NCBI RefSeq assembly: GCF_019083805.1
Contig: NZ_JAHRDV010000016.1
Span: forward strand, 1 to 64,000
DNA: 64,000 nt
Reading direction: 5' to 3'
Origin: Acetobacter estunensis
GTDB lineage: Bacteria; Pseudomonadota; Alphaproteobacteria; Acetobacterales; Acetobacteraceae
Shown piece after piece: positions 19,898 through 27,563 of this stretch. Within the stretch, counting starts at the first letter, position 1. Every line of letters begins with the position of its first letter. The position numbers and the translations under genes are program-made. The notes beneath the pieces were generated by a model, which did not search any database, had not been told where the DNA came from, and worked only from the letters and a program-made list of their open reading frames with translations.

Positions 19898-21124
19898 TCA
19901 GAAGGAAGACTGAAGAGTGCCCTGCGTCTGCTCGCGCATCATCCGCAGGATCATCCCGTCCCGCAAGCCCCGGTCTGCCACGATGACGCTTGTAGGCCAT
20001 TGCGAAAGGAGAGCCTCGAAAATGGCGCATCCCGGCATGACATGGGTTGCCCGCTCCGCCCCGATGCAGGGATGCACACGCATTCCCTCCATTCCCATAC
20101 GGTGCAGACGGGTGATTGCACGCTTCGCACTATCTACCCCGAGGCAATAGCCATCGACCGCGCAACGGGTATAGCGTGGGAGATCCAGATCGAGACTGGC
20201 CAGCGTGGTCACGGTTCCACTCGTGCCGACCACCCGCACCCGCCCAGCCTGAAGCTGAGCGTGGATATCGTGACGATGCTCAAACTCTGCCAGATGCTCG
20301 CGCACCTTTGCCACCATGGCGCGATAGACACCGGGACGACGGTTGGGAAAGAGGTCCGCAAGTGTCATCACACCCAGAGGAAGGCTGAGATAATCCACCA
20401 TCTCGTGGCGCAAACCGTCCTCGCCTAACCGCACCCACGCAATTTCCGTGGATCCACCGCCAATATCGACAAGCAATCCCCACTCAGGTCCATCCGTCTT
20501 TGCGGGGGTTCCCATCTCGACCCTGCATCCCGGCGCCGCATGGGCGAACAGGAGTTCACGGCATCCTTCTACGGCAAGTTCCGCTTCTTCCCGGGCTGAG
20601 ATGATCTCGAAAGCCAGCCCCGTCTCTTCACGCACCCGCGCAAGAAAACCCTCTCCGTTGACTGCCCTGCGGCACGCCTCCGTGGCCACAGCTCGCACGC
20701 GGGTCACGCTGTGACGAGTCAGTCGTCCCGCGCAGATACGCAGCGCGCCCAAAGTCCGCCCCATCGCCAGTTCGTCAAGCGCACCTGACCGGGTCAACCC
20801 CTCTCCCAACCGAACGATCCGGCTGTAGCTGTCCACCACCCGAAAACGGTCGCCTGCGGGCTGTGCCAGCATCAAGCGACAATTATTGGTGCCCAGATCG
20901 AAGGCTGCAAAAACCTCGCCTTCTTGCGTTCTTCCATGACGGGTTGACGTAAAACGCTGCCCCTTACCGGACGTAGCCGCAGAGAATGAACGTATCTGTG
21001 CCATATCATGAACGGCGGCAGACGCCGCCCCACCGGCAGGAAACGCCGGGAATACGCCGGGGAGAGCTGAAGGTGGCGCCTCCGAAGAGTTCTGGCTCCG
21101 GAGACTGGCACCGGAACGGTCCAT
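19898..21124 (-). CDS. ppx: Ppx/GppA family phosphatase (exopolyphosphatase-like)
   Basis: About 408 residues from the ATG at 21124. The open frame continues to 21394 only because it reads through the antisense of tRNA-Gln, so that part is discarded. ATG 21004 is also possible, and neither start has a clear ribosome-binding site. The actin-like ATPase fold begins at VFAAFDLGTNNCRLMLA, with the second phosphate loop in LLVDIGGGSTEIAWV and a third motif in VVGTSGTVTTLASL. The family removes phosphate from polyphosphate or pppGpp, and these two activities cannot be separated from sequence. It lies directly upstream of rlmE and divergent from the tRNA gene. Confidence 0.88.
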   Translation of the reverse strand: MDRSGASLRSQNSSEAPPSALPGVFPAFPAGGAASAAVHDMAQIRSFSAATSGKGQRFTSTRHGRTQEGEVFAAFDLGTNNCRLMLAQPAGDRFRVVDSYSRIVRLGEGLTRSGALDELAMGRTLGALRICAGRLTRHSVTRVRAVATEACRRAVNGEGFLARVREETGLAFEIISAREEAELAVEGCRELLFAHAAPGCRVEMGTPAKTDGPEWGLLVDIGGGSTEIAWVRLGEDGLRHEMVDYLSLPLGVMTLADLFPNRRPGVYRAMVAKVREHLAEFEHRHDIHAQLQAGRVRVVGTSGTVTTLASLDLDLPRYTRCAVDGYCLGVDSAKRAITRLHRMGMEGMRVHPCIGAERATHVMPGCAIFEALLSQWPTSVIVADRGLRDGMILRMMREQTQGTLQSSF

Positions 21125-21295
21125 TGTCTGGGTCTTTCTGCATGAGGCAATTTTGTGACGATAGTCAGGGAAAACCCTCATATGGGCAAGTCGAAATGCA
21201 GTTCCGCGAAAAAAACTGACCAAAGGGGATTGTGCCCTACGACACCGGGTGCTATTCCGCCGCTCACCGACGGAACACGGCTTCCGATCCCCTGC

Positions 21296-21369
21296 TGGGG
21301 GATAGTTTAGCGGTAGAACTACCGGCTCTGACCCGGTCAGCCCTGGTTCGAATCCAGGTCCCCCAGCCA
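21296..21369 (+). tRNA. tRNA-Gln (anticodon CTG), CCA encoded
   Basis: A complete cloverleaf. The acceptor TGGGGGA (21296-21302) pairs with TCCCCCA (21359-21365), G is the discriminator, and CCA is encoded at 21367-21369. The D-arm contains AGCGGTAGA. The anticodon stem ACCGG/CCGGT encloses the loop CTCTGAC, giving anticodon CTG for CAG codons. The T-arm is CCTGG/CCAGG with loop TTCGAAT. The last 17 bases are the attL core of the mobile element, so the intact tRNA was kept on insertion. Confidence 0.97.
21353..21369 (+). repeat. attL: 17-bp direct repeat within tRNA-Gln 3' end
   Basis: TCCAGGTCCCCCAGCCA at the very 3' end of the tRNA is repeated exactly at 33830-33846. Tyrosine integrases of this type commonly use the T-arm and acceptor 3' part of a tRNA as their target. 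Flanking bases differ on both sides (AA before and AC after here; GG before and TT after at the other copy). Confidence 0.9.
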
Positions 21370-21654
21370 ACACACAAAAGCCCTTGAAAATCAATCACTT
21401 AAGAACCAGAAAAAACCCAATATGGGGACAAACTCGGAGACATTCTAAGTCGTTTCCGGTTCGTCGTCTGGCATATTCTGATGCGTTTAGCGTATGGCGT
21501 TATGTGATTTTAACGCTTGATTTATCCAGACTTATGATATCCGCGAATATGATTGACTGAACACAAAAAACGGCGGATATCTACCGTTTTTGTCTGTTTT
21601 CGTATTTTGTAAATTTTTCTGCGAACCTACTTTTATATATGTGAGGCCCTCGCC
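21370..21654. other. Element left end, no gene seen
   Basis: AT-rich DNA after attL. It carries short inverted sequences such as GATATCCGC and GCGGATATC around 21536-21585 but no open frame with a convincing start. It could include integrase arm-binding sites, which is inference from position only. Confidence 0.3.
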
Positions 21655-21660
21655 TCACAT
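21639..21660. repeat. Palindrome at 3' end of resolvase relic, copy 1
   Basis: ATGTGAGGC and GCCTCACAT form a perfect 9-bp stem around CCTC. The minus-strand stop codon of the resolvase relic (21655-21657) lies inside the right arm. The same 22-bp structure with loop TCTC lies at 22984-23005, with the intact resolvase stop in the same position. Confidence 0.75.
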
Positions 21661-21810
21661 GACTGGCCGGGATGAAGCTGGCACACCTGCTTCTGTCAAA
21701 ACTCTGTGGATAGTGGCTCTTCCGACGCGGTGGATTTTTGCCAGTTGACTAATTGTTTTCCCGGCAAGGAAAGCGGAAACGACTTCCTGCCTTGTTCACC
21801 TGCCCCTTGT
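21655..21810 (-). pseudogene. Relic of a serine recombinase C-terminus
   Basis: The minus strand encodes a peptide ending AGKTISQLAKIHRVGRATIHRVLTEAG, then VPASSRPVM and a stop. It closely matches the C-terminal helix-turn-helix of the intact resolvase at 23000-23611 (KGKTVTELSRTFSVGRATIQRTLSNAG). Further upstream the frame breaks: a similar Lys/Gly-rich segment continues in another frame and no catalytic domain follows. It is the 3' stub of a resolvase gene related to, but clearly diverged from, the intact one. Confidence 0.7.
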
Positions 21811-21883
21811 CGGTCTGTGTAAAAGTTTCTGGGGCATACGTTTCTGGAAATTCAGAATCGTGAACAAAAACAGTGAATTATGT

Positions 21884-21944
21884 TGGTGCGAACTGCGGGA
21901 CTCGAACCTACACAGATTTAGAATGCACTTCTCAACCATCTGAA
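21884..21944 (-). other. Degenerate tRNA 3'-half relic
   Basis: On the minus strand the last bases read GGTTCGAGTCCCGC, then AGTTCGC, A and CCA: the T-loop, the 3' acceptor strand and CCA of a tRNA. Upstream is a stretch that resembles a D-arm (CAGATGGTTGAGA) and an anticodon loop (TTCTAA). The 5' acceptor strand that should read GCGAACT is missing, and the variable region plus T-stem are too short by several bases. It is therefore not a working tRNA. It may be a footprint of an att site from another element. Confidence 0.45.
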
Positions 21945-22095
21945 AAATAACGAATATCTTTCAGGTTGGTGTTGCGGAAGTGTAGCACGCAGGGGTAGCA
22001 GTGCAAGGGCTGATTTTGCGATGGATAAAAGAAGGTCATTATCTACAATTATGCCTTTGCCGTGCTGATGCTTGATAGATGATGGAGTTCCTTTA

Positions 22096-22923
22096 ATGTC
22101 GGAAAATAATGATGAAAAAAACAGAATTGAAGAGAATAAAAAAACACATCGAGATAGGATAAAGCATAATCTCGTACATGATTTATTTGTACATACGGCA
22201 GACGAAAATTATATGTCGTTTAGGGTTTGTTTGATTAATGGAATAGATAATGAAATGTCTTGGCAGGCAGCGCATTCTATAGAAAAGTATATTAAGGCTG
22301 TTTTATCGTTAAATGGCGTATCCGTAAAAGATAGAGGAATCTCTCATGATATCTGCACGTTGTATAATAAGTTAGAGGAATTAGCCCCTGATCTTATTCC
22401 CGATGAATTAATTAGCGGAAGAAAAAAAATAAAAACAAAAGAATTTATAAAACATCTGTCTTTGAATGGTGATCCAAATAATAGGTATGGTGTGTACGGT
22501 TACGGTTTTTCTGTAGATGATATGCTTCTTGTGGATAGTTTGGTTTTTTCCGTGAGACGTTTAACTTGTGATCTCAGTAGAGAGCTTGCAAGTGAAGAAA
22601 AAACATATCGTCAAAAATTTTTGGAAAACCCTGAATACATGCCTACCTTAGAGAGTTCTCCCTTGCATGAATTAATAAATAACGAAAACTATCGTGGAAT
22701 AAGAAATTTTGTCCTTGATAATAATAATGCATTTGCTCCAAAAGACTTCACTCATACGGAACTTCGTATACGGAAAAGATCGGCATACAAAACAAATCCA
22801 TTTGTTTATTATATCTCGCAACTTTGTGATGCAGAGAAATCCATTTTCTTGGAGTGGATAAAGAAGAATATTGTTTTACCGAAAGGACTATATCAAGAAC
22901 TGCGTGATGAATTCGTAAAATAA
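22096..22923 (+). CDS. HEPN-like domain protein, possible defence or RNase cargo
   Basis: 275 residues. The ATG at 22096 follows GGAG by about ten bases; a TTG eight codons earlier is less likely. The segment SWQAAHSIEKYIKAVLSLNG, followed by RGISHDICTLYNKLEEL, has the two-helix pattern of HEPN domains (A-x-x-A-x-E-K-x-x-K-A, then H-D-x-x-x-L). Arg and His in RGISH are candidates for the RNase pair, though the spacing is short compared with the usual R-x4-6-H. HEPN proteins are often RNA-cutting toxins or abortive-infection proteins, but some only bind nucleotides or other proteins. Codon use is AT-rich like the element core. No antitoxin-like gene is adjacent. It lies between the resolvase relic and the intact resolvase. 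Confidence 0.55.
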   Translation: MSENNDEKNRIEENKKTHRDRIKHNLVHDLFVHTADENYMSFRVCLINGIDNEMSWQAAHSIEKYIKAVLSLNGVSVKDRGISHDICTLYNKLEELAPDLIPDELISGRKKIKTKEFIKHLSLNGDPNNRYGVYGYGFSVDDMLLVDSLVFSVRRLTCDLSRELASEEKTYRQKFLENPEYMPTLESSPLHELINNENYRGIRNFVLDNNNAFAPKDFTHTELRIRKRSAYKTNPFVYYISQLCDAEKSIFLEWIKKNIVLPKGLYQELRDEFVK

Positions 22924-22983
22924 ATGTTCTGACACACGCAGTGTTTTTCACGAATGACTTGTGTTTGTTGCCTGTCTTTGTAA

Positions 22984-23005
22984 ATGTGAGGCTCTCGCCT
23001 CACAT
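22984..23005. repeat. Palindrome at 3' end of intact resolvase, copy 2
   Basis: A 9-bp stem ATGTGAGGC/GCCTCACAT with loop TCTC, and the resolvase stop codon (23000-23002) in the right arm. It matches copy 1 at 21639-21660 in stem, length and stop position. There is no T-run after it, so a terminator role is not obvious. Confidence 0.75.
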
Positions 23006-23611
23006 GCTCTCGCGCGATGAAGCGGACACGCCAGCATTAGATAACGTGCGTTGTATAGTGGCTCTGCCTACACTGAATGTCCGGCTCAATTCAGTGACGG
23101 TTTTCCCTTTTAGGAACAGGTCAACGACCTCTTTTCTGGCGTATGAATTCAGGGCTTTTTTCCGGCCTATCCTGCCCCCGTTTGCTAATGAAGTGGCGAT
23201 ACCGGCGGTAACGCGGTCCCTGATATTCTCGCGTTCAAGTTGCGCCACGGCTCCTAATATGGTCAGCAGGAAGCCCCCAAGCTTTCCGCCGGTATTAATG
23301 CCATCTTGAAGGCTCCTGATATTAACCCCACGCTGTTTCAGGTTTTCAGCCAGTTCCAGGAGATTACGAGCGGAACGACCCAGGCGGTCGAGCTTCCATA
23401 TTATGATTTCATCGCCTGCCTGCACTTTCGTCAAGAGTTCATCCAATCCCGGTCTATTCGCTGTTGTTCCGGATATCCTGTCTTCATAGATGTTATCAGC
23501 ACTGACCCCGGCGGATACCAAGGCATCACGCTGTAGGTCAGTGGTCTGGACATACTCGCCAGTGTCTTTATCTTTTTTATGTGTTGAGACTCTGCAATAT
23601 CCGTAAATCAT
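23000..23611 (-). CDS. Serine recombinase (resolvase/invertase family)
   Basis: 203 residues. The start at 23611 (MIYGYCRVST) follows GGGAG; the longer frame to 23794 has no family sequence. The catalytic Ser lies in YGYCRVST (about residue 9). The active-site arginines are in WKLDRLGRSARNLLEL, and the dimer helix starts at LERENIRDRVTAGIA. The C-terminal DNA-binding domain has GRIGRKKALNSYARKEVVDLFLKGKTVTELSRTFSVGRATIQ, shown here in pieces: the HTH is KTVTELSRTFSVGRATIQ. The family resolves cointegrates or inverts DNA. Its target site is unknown, but palindromes near this gene and near the relaxase are candidates. Confidence 0.88.
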   Translation of the reverse strand: MIYGYCRVSTHKKDKDTGEYVQTTDLQRDALVSAGVSADNIYEDRISGTTANRPGLDELLTKVQAGDEIIIWKLDRLGRSARNLLELAENLKQRGVNIRSLQDGINTGGKLGGFLLTILGAVAQLERENIRDRVTAGIATSLANGGRIGRKKALNSYARKEVVDLFLKGKTVTELSRTFSVGRATIQRTLSNAGVSASSRESM

Positions 23612-23793
23612 AAAAATCACTCCCAAAATATCTGAAAATGATTGTATCAATTTCGGGCGGACATTTCGGAACATTGCAGGCCATGGGATGCCTTGCCCTT
23701 GCATTACGTCTGACAATCGCTCGGAATTTACTCTATTCGGAACGAGATAAATCCAAAAATATCTCAGAACAATATAATGTATAATATATTTCA

Positions 23794-24597
23794 TTATCTG
23801 TATTTATAGTATAGAATTCTTGCGGATTTTGCAGCCATACCCAAATCATGTTGATCAAATTTCACTGAAAATATACGAACAAAAGATTCCAACGAATACG
23901 AAATTAATCTCAATATATGTCGCAATTCCAAGCGTCGGAACATAGCTATATCATCGGGGGTATTTGGAGAACGATTTATTTCCATGGCGCCCCATGAATA
24001 CAATATTCCGTAGAGTGTTCCATGAGCGATTTCAGATGCATGACGGTAAAGTAACATACCGAAAACAAGCCCCCTTGTTATACTATCACCAAATTGCAAA
24101 TAGATTACTTTCAGGCGGGCGTAAACATTTTCCGGTGTCCAAGATGCTATTTCTCTTCCTGATTTTGATGTAAATTCATCCAAAATTTTTTTATTTTCTG
24201 GTAATTCTAATATTTTTTCGGCCTCGCTGAATTTAATGTTTATTATATCCTTTCCCTATATTCTAATAACACGTATTAAATCACGTAGGATTTTTTGCTT
24301 TGCGTGAGACTGAGCTCTTTTGCTAATTATTTTAGGGTCTGTAAGCAAAAAGCTTGCATTCAAGGAAGTCTCGAAAATCACTCGGGAAATTACGTAGGCG
24401 TCTCGCAAATATTCATTTCTGGCAAGAATTTCTAACGACTTCATGGATTCCAGTATTGAATCAACAAATGGAAAAAATACTCCAATCCGATCTGGCTCAA
24501 TCGTTAGACTTAATTCTTTGACCTCGGATACGCTTTTTCGAATTGAATGAAAAAGCTTCCATTCAGGCCATTTCTCAATAGGAATATCTTCTTCCAT
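23794..24597 (-). pseudogene. DUF5677-like gene interrupted by an in-frame amber codon
   Basis: Two open frames, 24256-24597 (113 residues) and 23794-24183 (129 residues), lie in the same frame. Only the TAG at 24256-24258 and 24 open codons separate them. Read through, they form one 267-residue protein. The first half contains RVIFETSLNASFLL and the second YRHASEIAHGTLYG, the pattern I associate with DUF5677-type proteins found near defence and phage genes. The second half has only a TTG start and no clear ribosome-binding site. So either the gene was inactivated by a single nonsense change or the TAG is sometimes read as sense. Function is unknown. Confidence 0.6.
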
Positions 24598-24740
24598 GCT
24601 TGTGCATGTATCGTCTTAAGAATTCAAAGTCAAAATTCTTTATATTACTTTTCGGGAAACCCAGTCCCAAAATCATCTGTTTCTGGAATATACCTAAATC
24701 ACATAGCACAAATTCGCTTATTGCATATATGATGCAGAGA

Positions 24741-25316
24741 TTATGGGACGGGATTTCCTGTACTGACCGCCCGCCACGCGGTCATCCGCGAAACGTGTAA
24801 CAGGTCTCCAATCTCACGAGCGGAAAGCCCCTGTGCTTTCAGGCGGTGAGCCTTGGCGATATCCGCTTCTGAAAGCGACGGCCTGCGTCCAAGCCGGACA
24901 CCCTTTGACCGGGCAGTATCAAGACCGGAGATGACACGCTCCCGGATAATGTCGCGTTCGAACTGCGCAAAGCCCGCGAGAAGCAGGAGAAACAGCTTTC
25001 CTCCCGGGCCAGATGTATCAATGCCAAGATTGAGAACCCTGACGGAAATCTGTCGCTTGCGGAGCATTTCTATCAATCCCAGAACATCCATCGCATTTCT
25101 CCCAAGACGGTCAAGCTTGCAGACCGTCAGTGAATCGCCTGCATGAAGCTTCCTGACGAGTTTCCGAAGAGCCGGACGGGATTTCCATGCCGTTGCCCCC
25201 GAAATGGTTTCCGCAACCATATGGCTGAAAGGGATGCCTTCCCGTTGCAGTTCAAGAACCTGATTGTCTGTATGCTGGCGAGACGTACTGACCCTCGCAT
25301 ATCCATATTTTTCCAT
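24741..25316 (-). CDS. Serine recombinase (Pin/Hin-like resolvase)
   Basis: 191 residues from the ATG at 25316, which has AGGGGAC upstream. The catalytic Ser is in YGYARVSTSRQ, the active-site segment is CKLDRLGRNAMDVLGL, the E-helix is FAQFERDIIRERVISGLDTA, and an HTH ends the protein (GLSAREIGDLLHVSRMTAWR). It is distinctly GC-richer than the neighbouring genes and not closely alike to the other recombinase in the element, so it was probably acquired separately. Possible roles are resolution or site-specific inversion, and the target site is not identified. Confidence 0.88.
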   Translation of the reverse strand: MEKYGYARVSTSRQHTDNQVLELQREGIPFSHMVAETISGATAWKSRPALRKLVRKLHAGDSLTVCKLDRLGRNAMDVLGLIEMLRKRQISVRVLNLGIDTSGPGGKLFLLLLAGFAQFERDIIRERVISGLDTARSKGVRLGRRPSLSEADIAKAHRLKAQGLSAREIGDLLHVSRMTAWRAVSTGNPVP

Positions 25317-25509
25317 AATTGATGTCCCCTGTTTTGTTACATGTTTCTGATATCCATTCGTGTTGGATGGATTAGGTAAGAACAGTGTAACAAAAACAGA
25401 TGATTCAGGGATAACGTAAGAGAACTTTTCTGCATGCCCGGAGACATGTTCCATATGGACACCTGCTCAATACCATTCATATCTCTGAATTATTGGAACC
25501 TGTAGAAAG

Positions 25510-26187
25510 ATGGACATCAATATTTTTGGCAAGCAGTTCTGGTTACACGGAATCGAAGGAACCGTTTACGGGGTCAGAAAGTGGGCCTCCACGTCAGTCC
25601 AGACATCCGGGCGGACGATGACTTATGAAACTGGTCCCGGCGTCTATGCTTCACACGGGCCGAAAGTCACCAGCACAACGACACAGCATCAGGAATGCTG
25701 GATCAGGTCGCCCGGTGGCCGGGAAAAACAGCTTCAGGGAACCTATGCTGTCGGCGATGGCCAGACGGTTCGGGTTGTCTGGGGTGCAATGAAAGGCACA
25801 AAGACCGGCCCTGATCTTGTTGTTCAGAACGTCAGCAGTGGTGCGGGTTGGACTGTGAACGGTAGCCTGCCGTTTGCTGTCACTGGCCATGGTGTATGGC
25901 GTCTGACGCGACAATATATCGTGGCGATTCTGATTCTTATCGCCGTGGTCGATGCGTTCTGGTGGATGATTGGTCTTCCGCAAAGACGGGCTGTGTTCGT
26001 CGGCCAGCCTGATGTTCCGCAGTATCAGGTTCTGTTCATTACGGCTTTCGGTATAGCCCTTCTTCTGGGACTTGCAGGCTTCATTCATCGCAACAGACTG
26101 ATGAACAGCAATCACCGGAAAGCCATGGCCATTATCCTGAAGGCTATTTCAGATAACCCTGACTTCCGGACAAATCTTCAGAAATGA
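25510..26187 (+). CDS. Unknown protein with two C-terminal membrane segments
   Basis: 225 residues. The N-terminal 130 look like beta-rich soluble sequence (many Thr, Gly and Val; IFGKQFWLHGIEGTVYG and CWIRSPGGREKQLQGTYAVGDGQTVRVVWG). Two hydrophobic helices follow at about 137-156 and 173-193, then a basic tail ending in SDNPDFRTNLQK. I do not recognise the family. It is the other GC-rich gene of the element and lies divergent from the Pin-like recombinase, so the two may have arrived together. The ATG at 25510 is preceded by GTAGAAAG. Confidence 0.6.
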   Translation: MDINIFGKQFWLHGIEGTVYGVRKWASTSVQTSGRTMTYETGPGVYASHGPKVTSTTTQHQECWIRSPGGREKQLQGTYAVGDGQTVRVVWGAMKGTKTGPDLVVQNVSSGAGWTVNGSLPFAVTGHGVWRLTRQYIVAILILIAVVDAFWWMIGLPQRRAVFVGQPDVPQYQVLFITAFGIALLLGLAGFIHRNRLMNSNHRKAMAIILKAISDNPDFRTNLQK

Positions 26188-26194
26188 AAAAGAA

Positions 26195-26518
26195 TCAGAA
26201 TATATCGGGTAATATATCTTTTAGAAGTTTCTCTAATATTCTTATTTCATTTCGTTCGTCTGTTGTCGGTTCTTTCCGGTTTTCCAGGAGTTTCAACCGC
26301 CATTCTAAATAGTCCGAAGTTTCGTACCACATCGAATGATATTCCGGATCATCTTCCATCAGTTCGATAAACTCCCCGGTATCTGGCTTGAATTCTACTC
26401 TTTTCACAAGGATTCGTAAGAATTCTTTTTCTTCATATTTTTTCTTCTGACGATATCTTTTATTTTTTTCTGCTGATGTCAGACGTATTCCGTCTGACTT
26501 TATCGTTTTTCTACTCAT
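26195..26518 (-). CDS. Small basic hypothetical protein of the element
   Basis: About 107 residues from the ATG at 26518, with GAAGAG before it. The N-terminus is strongly basic (SRKTIKSD, KNKRYRQKKKYEEKEFLRILVKRVEF) and the C-terminus acidic and helical. The pattern NKRYRQKKK followed by a short beta segment recalls small DNA-binding accessory proteins of plasmids, but I cannot assign a family. It directly follows the coiled-coil gene, which has its stop 2 bases upstream, and the two are likely co-transcribed. Confidence 0.5.
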   Translation of the reverse strand: MSRKTIKSDGIRLTSAEKNKRYRQKKKYEEKEFLRILVKRVEFKPDTGEFIELMEDDPEYHSMWYETSDYLEWRLKLLENRKEPTTDERNEIRILEKLLKDILPDIF

Positions 26519-26519
26519 T

Positions 26520-27050
26520 TTATTTCTCTTCTTTTTCAATCCTTTTGAGTTCTCTAATTACTTTTGTATATTCGTTGTTGTAATATAATTTACGCAATTT
26601 TCCGTATTTATTGTTTAGTTCATCTTCTCTTTTTTCTGCATCTCTATATGCATCTCTGACTATTGTATTACTATCGAGATCATAGTCGTCATTCATGAAT
26701 GAGATAAGTTCAGAAGATGAAAAACGTGACTCATCTACGCAAGTATCGAGATACATTAAACGAATCTCTTCTATTTTTCTTTCGAGATAAGATATATCGT
26801 TTTTATATTTTTCGAGTTTTTTAAATTTCAGAGTGATTGACTTTGAAATGGTTCTTATTTCTTCATCGAGTTCGATTGATTTTTCTTTATTTGATATGAA
26901 TAATTCATATTCATCATCATTCTGACAATCAATATATTTCAGATATTCTCTTCTGAACTCATTTGATTTCGACAGAAGTTCAGAACGATGATTTATCATA
27001 GAATCAATTTCTTTTATTAATTTTTCAGTATTATTCGCTTTCATTTTCAA
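26520..27050 (-). CDS. Predicted coiled-coil hypothetical protein
   Basis: 176 residues, rich in Lys, Glu, Ile and Leu with long heptad-like helices (LDEEIRTISKSITLKFKKLEKYKNDISYLERKIEEIRLMYL) shown here only as a pattern over about residues 55-95. No catalytic motif is visible. The ATG at 27050 begins MKMKANNTEKLIKEIDSM. Its AT-rich codon use matches the element core. It follows the mobilization genes on the same strand and may be an accessory or partition-like protein, but that is position-based inference. Confidence 0.5.
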   Translation of the reverse strand: MKMKANNTEKLIKEIDSMINHRSELLSKSNEFRREYLKYIDCQNDDEYELFISNKEKSIELDEEIRTISKSITLKFKKLEKYKNDISYLERKIEEIRLMYLDTCVDESRFSSSELISFMNDDYDLDSNTIVRDAYRDAEKREDELNNKYGKLRKLYYNNEYTKVIRELKRIEKEEK

Positions 27051-27179
27051 TCTCCGGCCCTCTTGTGCGGCTCTTGTTTATTACTATATCATAAAGTCTC
27101 GCGACCTTTGTAAAAAATAATAATTATTTTTATTATTCAATAGATTTAGTCATTTTCGTGTTTTTGTATATATGTTTTA

Positions 27180-27515
27180 TTATAATGATCTGGAATATGA
27201 TTTATATTTTTTCCTCTGTTTGAATTTGATGACGTTCCCGCCGTATTCCTGTTGTTCCTGTTCTGGTTCGGCTGGTTCTTGGCTGATTTCCGCCATTTCC
27301 TGCCTCTTTTCACTGTCTCGAACGGCTTTTATGGCTGAATTAATGTCCATCACTTGCATGGCGTCCCTGAGTTCTTTCTGCCCCTGTGTATCGAGTTCAT
27401 TGACATCAACTTGTCGCAAGTTATTCAGTTTTGTTAGTAACTTGCGTGCATCTTGAACGGCTGGTCTTTCTTGAAATTCCTGTATTTTTTCATTGTTGTG
27501 AGTAGATTTTAGCAA
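27180..27515 (-). CDS. Small acidic, helical protein in frame with the relaxase
   Basis: At least 111 residues, mostly helical and charged, ending in a basic tail (VIKFKQRKKYKSYSRSL). The only starts are TTG 27515 or internal codons, none with a clear ribosome-binding site. The frame is open without a break back to the relaxase TAG stop at 27564-27566, 16 codons upstream. So it may be the C-terminal extension of the relaxase, split off by an amber codon, or a separately translated accessory protein. I cannot decide. Confidence 0.45.
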   Translation of the reverse strand: MLKSTHNNEKIQEFQERPAVQDARKLLTKLNNLRQVDVNELDTQGQKELRDAMQVMDINSAIKAVRDSEKRQEMAEISQEPAEPEQEQQEYGGNVIKFKQRKKYKSYSRSL

Positions 27516-27563
27516 TGCAATGCGATTAATTGCATTGGTATCTGTTTTCTGTTCGTATAATAA

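Noticed and set aside
21125..21394. N-terminal extension of the Ppx/GppA frame across the tRNA gene
   Set aside because: The extension translates the antisense of tRNA-Gln, a well-known artefact, and lacks family sequence.
21884..21960. A functional amber suppressor tRNA within the element
   Set aside because: A CTA could be read in a loop, but the 5' acceptor strand is absent and the variable loop and T-stem are too short.
21639..23005. The two GTGAGG/CCTCAC palindromes as a CRISPR array
   Set aside because: There are only two copies 1.3 kb apart, each tied to a resolvase stop codon, with no spacer structure. No CRISPR array was seen in the window.
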